Positions 57,655 through 64,000 of a stretch of 64,000 nt of DNA are shown one piece after another. A program made the position numbers and the translations under genes. Numbering within the stretch: position 1 is the first letter of the stretch; each line of letters begins with the position of its first letter. The stretch is taken from assembly GCA_022376925.1 (NCBI GenBank), contig JAIOJX010000026.1:198252400-198316399 (forward strand), read 5' to 3'. The notes under the pieces are model-generated. The model saw nothing but the letters and a program-made list of their open reading frames with translations. It was not told the origin of the DNA and made no database searches. This DNA is from Tragulus kanchil (Eukaryota; Chordata; Mammalia; Artiodactyla; Tragulidae).

Positions 57655-59835
57655 TTAGAAATAATTAGGATGCTAAATTTTTTTTTTTACCACAATAAAA
57701 GAATTAGACACTAAAAAAAATAAAAAGACGCTATTGTCCTTTCACCTTGAACTGATGAGTGTTAATGAATTCAGCATCTTGTCTGCAGAGGACCCTCATG
57801 AGGCAATTCTGATTAGAGAAAGCTGTTCTCCAGCTAAAAATATTGATACTTGTGGTAGAGTTGACCAGTGTGTGGAACAACTCCAGATCCTAAATCCCAG
57901 GGCTCTCCTGGGCTGCCCAGTTGCTGTGAGAGCTACTGTGAACAGTCTGGAAACATTTAGGGAGTCTCTGAGTTCAGATGTGAATAAAGGCAAAAAGTGA
58001 GACAAGTAAAGAAATGAATCAACAAACCAGAAAAGGTGCTTGACTTCCTGGAGGCATTTCTATGGGGAGAGGTTTCCTAAGAGTAGTCTACTTAGGGGTA
58101 GTTTCCCCAGAGGTCCAAAAACTGGCCAAACTTTTCCCTAGGAGGGACACTAAATGAGTCCATTCATATTATGCAAGAGAAAAGTGAAGTTAGAAACAGT
58201 GAGGAAATTATTTACCCAAGATTTTCCAGAGAAAAGATTGGAAAACTCCATTTAGGAGTCCCAGTCTTAGTGTTGACTTCAGACAAAATCCTTCCTTGAC
58301 CACAATGTGACAAAGCAATACTAACACACACACACACCCCTCACACAAAACTGGGGCTGTTTTGGCTGAAATGGAAGCAGGGACTGCAGGGTGGTGACGG
58401 TGTCATTTCCCTTGTGCACACTCTACCCCTGAGTTCTGGAGGCAGACCTGTGGATGCCCAGGGCTCCATAGGGTATCATTTAAATTTTGCTCACCATACT
58501 ATACTTTTCACTTTATACTTCCTATCTAGCATTGACAGGCTATTTTGTAATTCTTGTTTATATGTCCCTAGGAAGGGAAGTTCATAATAATAATGGCCCC
58601 ATATATCGAGTGCTTATTATGTGCTGGCTTGCTTGCTAAATGCTTTACTGTCTTGATGTCTTTTAATCTACTCCAAAAAGTTGTTTTATCTCACTTTGCA
58701 AGGGTATAAAACTAAAGTCTATTGCCTTTAGGGACCCCTTCACTGGTTTCTAATAATGACGCCCCGCCCCTTAGAAATAATTAGGATGCTAAATTTTTTT
58801 TACCACAATAAAAGAATTAGACACTAAAAAAAATAAAAAGACGCTATTGTCCTTTCACCTTGAACTGATGAGTGTTAATGAATTCAGCATCTTGTCTGCA
58901 GAGGACCCTCATGAGGCAATTCTGATTAGAGAAAGCTGTTCTCCAGCTAAAAATATTGATACTTGTGGTAGAGTTGACCAGTGTGTGGAACAACTCCAGA
59001 TCCTAAATCCCAGGGCTCTCCTGGGCTGCCCAGTTGCTGTGAGAGCTACTGTGAACAGTCTGGAAACATTTAGGGAGTCTCTGAGTTCAGATGTGAATAA
59101 AGGCAAAAAGTGAGACAAGTAAAGAAATGAATCAACAAACCAGAAAAGGTGCTTGACTTCCTGGAGGCATTTCTATGGGGAGAGGTTTCCTAAGAGTAGT
59201 CTACTTAGGGGTAGTTTCCCCAGAGGTCCAAAAACTGGCCAAACTTTTCCCTAGGAGGGACACTAAATGAGTCCATTCATATTATGCAAGAGAAAAGTGA
59301 AGTTAGAAACAGTGAGGAAATTATTTACCCAAGATTTTCCAGAGAAAAGATTGGAAAACTCCATTTAGGAGTCCCAGTCTTAGTGTTGACTTCAGACAAA
59401 ATCCTTCCTTGACCACAATGTGACAAAGCAATACTAACACACACACACACCCCTCACACAAAACTGGGGCTGTTTTGGCTGAAATGGAAGCAGGGACTGC
59501 AGGGTGGTGACGGTGTCATTTCCCTTGTGCACACTCTACCCCTGAGTTCTGGAGGCAGACCTGTGGATGCCCAGGGCTCCATAGGGTATCATTTAAATTT
59601 TGCTCACCATACTATACTTTTCACTTTATACTTCCTATCTAGCATTGACAGGCTATTTTGTAATTCTTGTTTATATGTCCCTAGGAAGGGAAGTTCATAA
59701 TAATAATGGCCCCATATATCGAGTGCTTATTATGTGCTGGCTTGCTTGCTAAATGCTTTACTGTCTTGATGTCTTTTAATCTACTCCAAAAAGTTGTTTT
59801 ATCTCACTTTGCAAGGGTATAAAACTAAAGTCTAT
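57655..59835. repeat. Tandem duplication D14, period about 1113 bp
   Basis: Bases 57655-58722 recur at 58771-59835, differing by T-run length. The tail of copy 1 (58723-58770) reads TGCCTTTAGGGACCCCTTCACTGGTTTC..., a garbled form of the clean sequence after copy 2 (GCTTAGGACTTCACTGGTGGGTTCC, 59836 onward). This is the most legible artefact junction in the window. (No D13: that number was dropped for a 37-bp repeat.). Confidence 0.93.
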
Positions 59836-59840
59836 GCTTA

Positions 59841-60115
59841 GGACTTCACTGGTGGGTTCCATGGTTGAGAATTCGCCTGCCAATGCAGGAGACGTGGGTT
59901 TGATTACTGGTCTGGGAATACAACTAACCCTGTGCACCACAACTTCTGAGCCCACCAGCCACACCTACTGCAGCCTGTACACTCAGGGCCCACGCTCCGC
60001 AGCAAGAGAGGCCACGTCAATAAGAAGTCCATGCACTGCAACAAATGAGTAGCTCCCCCTCATTACAACTAGAGAAGACCCAGCACAGTCAAAATACTTA
60101 GATAAAGAAATAATT
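59841..60115 (+). repeat. CHR-type SINE, long form
   Basis: 'TAGGACTTCACTGGTGGGTTCCATGG', 'CCTGCCAATGCAGGAGACGTGGG', 'CCACAACTTCTGAGCCCACC' and 'ATTACAACTAGAGAAGACCCAGCACAG'. Confidence 0.85.
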
Positions 60116-60132
60116 TTTTGAAATCCTTTAAA

Positions 60133-60262
60133 ATAGGAACTTCCCTGGTGGTCCAAAGACTCCATGTTCCCAATGTAGGGGGCCCAGATTCAATCCTTGG
60201 TCAGGGAACTAGGTCCCACATGCCACAACAAAGACCTAGCACAACCAAATTAAAAAAAAAAA
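60133..60262 (+). repeat. CHR-type SINE, short form
   Basis: 'GGAACTTCCCTGGTGGTCCAAAG', 'AGATTCAATCCTTGGTCAGGGAAC', 'CCACATGCCACAACAAAGACCTAGC' and an A tail. The host sequence ATCCTTTAAAATA appears before (60123) and after (60265) as target duplication. Confidence 0.88.
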
Positions 60263-60570
60263 AATCCTTTAAAATAAAACCTTGCTTAGACCAACACTTG
60301 GTAGATGGCAGAGCCGGGCTTCAAACTCAGCTATGACCAAAGGCCTGAACTTGCAGCTAAAGTGGTAATTCGGATTGGGAATGATTTATCTTTGGTGGAG
60401 AGTCTTTAGTGTATGGGCATCTTTTAAACCTGCAAACTTCTCCAGAAGGATTAATAATGATTAGTTATTCACATGTAACTCTGAATTCTTTTTTATCTGA
60501 TTGTTTTACTCTTAGCTCCTCAGTTTAGTGTAATCACTAGGACATCATTTGTGGTCACTGTTGAGTTTTT

Positions 60571-60833
60571 TTGTTTTGGCCACTTCTATTGGTCTTTCAT
60601 TTATCTATTTTCATCCATCTTTGTTCTTTGGCCTGTGTGGGCCTCACATGGCAGTGGCCTCTCTCCTTCAGATCACTGCTCCAGGCACGTGTGCTCCAGA
60701 GCTCCGGCTCAGTAATTGGACACATCGGTCCAGCTGCTCCGCGGCACATGGGATCCTTCCAGGTCAGGGATCGAACTGGCCCCCCTGCACTTCAAGGCAG
60801 TGTCCTTACCCACTGGACCACCAGGGAAGCCCC
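60571..60833 (-). repeat. GCATGCGC-group SINE with 15-bp target duplication
   Basis: Antisense, complete: GGCCACTTCTATTGGTCTTTC, TTTTCATCCATCTTTGTTC, body with GGCACGTGTGCTCCAGAGCTCCGG, and tRNA-like head (GGATCGAACTGGCCCC... CCACTGGACCACCAGGGAAGCC). CACTGTTGAGTTTTT is repeated at 60556-60570 and 60834-60848. Confidence 0.92.
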
Positions 60834-60849
60834 CACTGTTGAGTTTTTA

Positions 60850-61025
60850 CAATCTGTAGAATCCTGGGCAAGCTGCCTGACTTCTCGGTGTCTCAGTTTG
60901 CTCATCTGTAAAATGGACATTGCTATGAAATTTACCAAGTAGAATTGTCACATGGATTAGATGAGTTTATGCTTACTAAATACTTAGAACAGTGCTCGGT
61001 ACATGAAAGCACTAAATTAATATTA
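60850..61025 (+). repeat. MIR SINE
   Basis: 'ATCCTGGGCAAGCTGCCTGAC', 'TCTCAGTTTGCTCATCTGTAAAATGG', 'TTAGATGAGTTTATGCTTAC' and 'CTTAGAACAGTGCTCGGTACATG' follow the MIR consensus in order. Confidence 0.85.
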
Positions 61026-61522
61026 ATTAATATTATCAACTGCAGTAAGGGAAAGGACATTAAATTTATTTTGATTGTCATTGTTTTTTGGAAAGGAGGG
61101 AAGGTAAGTAATTTTAAGCATGATTTGGGTTGCTAGCATGGGAGCCTAGGACAAATGAATTGGGAGAGTTCTGGACATCTGGTGGAAGCTTTCACCCTGG
61201 CTTAAGAGTGGTACAGGCAAGGGCATTAACCAGCACATTTTAAAAATGTGAATCGGACCTGCTCTATCTCTGGGTCAGGGCAGTAAAATCTGTTTCTTTT
61301 TTCCTCTCTCTTGCATCTCCTGGTCTCTGATCTAGACTCAAATTTAAGCTATATATCAGCTACACTCTCGGTTAAGAAGGATTTTCTGAGCTGGTGTAAG
61401 ATTTGGCCATACGAAAATAGGAACATATTACCTCTCTTCAAAATTTACCTTTCAGTAAGCAATTAGGCATTTGGTCAGCTTTTCCCACTCAATTCTTGTA
61501 AATCAGTTTCTGAAAAGGAAAG
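61026..61522. other. Unassigned intergenic sequence
   Basis: Nothing recognisable. Confidence 0.4.
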
Positions 61523-63726
61523 CCAAGGACATATATTAACAGAATGGATGTCACAACCTGGGAGAGGAAGCGAGAGCTCAGTCCTGTAGAGGTGAGAAAC
61601 CAGTTTCATTTCCTTACAGGACAAGAAGTTGAACCAAGCAGAGACTGTGACTAAGGAATACGCTTCCAAGAGAATTTCCAGGTTACTTCTGGATGGATGT
61701 TTCTGAGAGAGGCAGAATCTTTTTTTTTCCTCCAGCTTGCCAAAGGATGTTAGAACTGACTGTCCTTTATAACCAAATTCTGGTTAATTCTTTAATCTTA
61801 ATCAGCAAACCTGTTCTCAGACTACTAATTAAACATGAGGGAGAAATAAAAGACCCAAAGATATATAATCTGTGAGTTCATTTAAATTAATTTAAATGTT
61901 ATGGGAATAAAATTCCATTTACTATTGGGAAAACTGTCCGGTCTTCCTAAGAATGCAGGGTGGCCAGCTGCTGCAGACTTGCCCTTTGCTCTATTCTCCC
62001 AGTGCCCGCCTCCTCTATCCGGGGCCTGAGTCAAAAGGACTACATTTCCCAGACTCCCCTGCCACTGGATCCCAGGCTGCTTGGTCTAGGAGAGTCACTG
62101 GGAGAAGACTGAAAGGCACTGAGAGAAACCAGGTTCTTCCTAAGCTGTCTCTAGCTGAAGCTGTGCTGTTCTGTGTCTCCAGTTCCCTCTGCACAGCCCT
62201 TGCCTCAGTGGGTCCCAGCTCCTGTCAGGAGTCCTCACAATTGTCCTAACTCCTGCCAAAGAGCTCTGGCTCACCTTTCCTGCAACTCAACTTCCTCAAT
62301 AGTCAAAATAGTTTGCTGCCATTCCTAAATTCTGGGTTTCTCCCAGAGCCTCATCTCTCCCAGTATAACCAACTTCCTATAGCAAACCCCCTCAGTGTGA
62401 AAGATCTATAAAGTTTTCTGGTTTTCCTTTGTTTTATTCTGGAAGGTATCTATCTACCACAGAGAAGGAGAGAGCTCTAGACATATTTATTTTAGAAAAC
62501 AAAAAGAGGAAGGACCATTTCTACTTACTATTTTGAATGTTAAGGCATAGTATTTATTTTAGAAAAGATAGATAGCTTTATGGACCATTCAACAAATTTT
62601 ACATTTTTAACATATATTTATTTACATAGAAATATTTAGAGAGCATGTGTATCAGTACTCCAAGGACATATATTAACAGAATGGATGTCACAACCTGGGA
62701 GAGGAAGGAGAGCTCAGTCCTGTAGAGGTGAGAAACCAGTTTCATTTCCTTACAGGACAAGAAGTTGAACCAAGCAGAGACTGTGACTAAGGAATACGCT
62801 TCCAAGAGAATTTCCAGGTTACTTCTGGATGGATGTTTCTGAGAGAGGCAGAATCTTTTTTTTTCCTCCAGCTTGCCAAAGGATGTTAGAACTGACTGTC
62901 CTTTATAACCAAATTCTGGTTAATTCTTTAATCTTAATCAGCAAACCTGTTCTCAGACTACTAATTAAACATGAGGGAGAAATAAAAGACCCAAAGATAT
63001 ATAATCTGTGAGTTCATTTAAATTAATTTAAATGTTATGGGAATAAAATTCCATTTACTATTGGGAAAACTGTCCGGTCTTCCTAAGAATGCAGGGTGGC
63101 CAGCTGCTGCAGACTTGCCCTTTGCTCTATTCTCCCAGTGCCCGCCTCCTCTATCCGGGGCCTGAGTCAGAGAGGACTACATTTCCCAGACTCCCCTGCC
63201 ACTGGATCCCAGGCTGCTTGGTCTAGGAGAGTCACTGGGAGAAGACTGAAAGGCACTGAGAGAAACCAGGTTCTTCCTAAGCTGTCTCTAGCTGAAGCTG
63301 TGCTGTTCTGTGTCTCCAGTTCCCTCTGCACAGCCCTTGCCTCAGTGGGTCCCAGCTCCTGTCAGGAGTCCTCACAATTGTCCTAACTCCTGCCAAAGAG
63401 CTCTGGCTCACCTTTCCTGCAACTCAACTTCCTCAATAGTCAAAATAGTTTGCTGCCATTCCTAAATTCTGGGTTTCTCCCAGAGCCTCATCTCTCCCAG
63501 TATAACCAACTTCCTATAGCAAACCCCCTCAGTGTGAAAGATCTATAAAGTTTTCTGGTTTTCCTTTGTTTTATTCTGGAAGGTATCTATCTACCACAGA
63601 GAAGGAGAGAGCTCTAGACATATTTATTTTAGAAAACAAAAAGAGGAAGGACCATTTCTACTTACTATTTTTACATTGTTTAAGGCATAGTATTTATTTT
63701 AGATAAAGATAGATAGCTTTATGGAG
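61523..63726. repeat. Tandem duplication D15, period about 1137 bp
   Basis: Bases 61523-62583 recur at 62660-63726, with small differences (GGAAGCGAGAGC versus GGAAGGAGAGC; GAGTCAAAAGGAC versus GAGTCAGAGAGGAC). Copy 1 is followed by a 76-bp AT-rich filler (62584-62659). The unit has a GC-richer part (61960-62250) with GACTACATTTCCCAGACTCCC, resembling the ACTACANNTCCC (ZNF143/SIX5-type) motif, but no exon is evident. Confidence 0.9.
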
Positions 63727-64000
63727 CAGACAACAAATGAGCAAATATTTCCTGAACGTGTACTCTGTACAGTGCATTTTAGTAATTATTGTCTAAAGAA
63801 CCATCTGCTACGATGGTAGTGCTCAGCTTACTACAATAGCAAACAGGTGCAGCTCATTCTAGTAAAGGCAGCTGATGGCTGAATTTTCTAGATTCTGCCT
63901 GTCTTCCTAGGCTTTTAAGATGCCTGTGTCATTCCCTCTCATAGTCAGACCTGAAAGGGGAAGCTGGAGTATTACCACTGCCCCTTAGAACCTTCCATGT
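63727..64000. other. Unassigned sequence at window end
   Basis: Unique sequence running off the window. No element recognised. Confidence 0.4.

Larger units (their letters stand above)
56571..57725 (+). repeat. L1M 3' portion, broken by two insertions
   Basis: Sense L1M pieces: 56571-56736 ('CCACATGATCCAGCCATCTCACTTC', 'ATTGCAGCATTATTCATAAG'), about 56948-56976 ('ACAATGGAATATCATTCAGCC') and 57377-57725 ('AGCCAGTCACAAAAAGGCAAAC', 'GTATGAAGTTTCAGTTTTACAGCATG', 'TTACCACAATAAAAG'). They are one element interrupted by a MER2-like transposon and a ruminant L1. Confidence 0.83.

Overview
This is vertebrate nuclear DNA from a ruminant, most likely a pecoran or close relative. The evidence is the repeat content: tRNA-Glu-derived CHR SINEs, Bov-tA/Bov-A SINEs, a BovB-like fragment, ruminant L1 5' and 3' ends, plus older mammalian MIR, L1M, MER2 and Tigger1 relics. 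It contains spliced genes and no bacterial, plasmid or CRISPR features. Family names come from recognition of consensus features, not from a database search.

Two protein-coding genes can be placed. The plus-strand terminal exon of ZUP1 (a K63-linkage deubiquitinase) lies at 1619-1666 with a poly(A) signal at 1832. The whole coding region of RSPH4A (radial spoke head protein 4 homolog A, motile cilia) lies on the minus strand in six exons: 22075-22760, 17377-17611, 14737-15477, 13490-13637, 9850-9967 and 5388-5625 (duplicated at 4318-4555). All splice sites are GT-AG, the phases agree, and the exons encode 721 residues. The two genes converge tail to tail, as I recall for human chromosome 6q22. 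A 14-base RFX-type X-box lies about 140 bp upstream of the RSPH4A start codon, as expected for a cilium gene.

From about 24.5 kb to the end I find no further exon. That region is a mosaic of LINEs, SINEs, an endogenous gammaretroviral pol fragment (28.1-28.6 kb), an LTR-like fragment (44.8-45.0 kb), MIR relics and unassigned unique sequence. RWDD1, the expected upstream neighbour, is not visible.

The most striking feature is a series of 14 head-to-tail, nearly identical duplications. Thirteen have a period of 1.06-1.14 kb and one of 438 bp. They duplicate exon 6 and break extra copies of exons 1 and 5. Several first copies end in a degraded version of the sequence that properly follows the second copy, which is the signature of a noisy contig end that was not collapsed. 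I read these as assembly false duplications, not biology. The best biological lead is a group of about eight SINE copies with a tRNA-Glu-like head and an unusual 3' body (GCATGCGC core, an end reading AGACCAATAGAAGTGG, then a C-rich tail). I do not recognise this body from standard cattle CHR elements.
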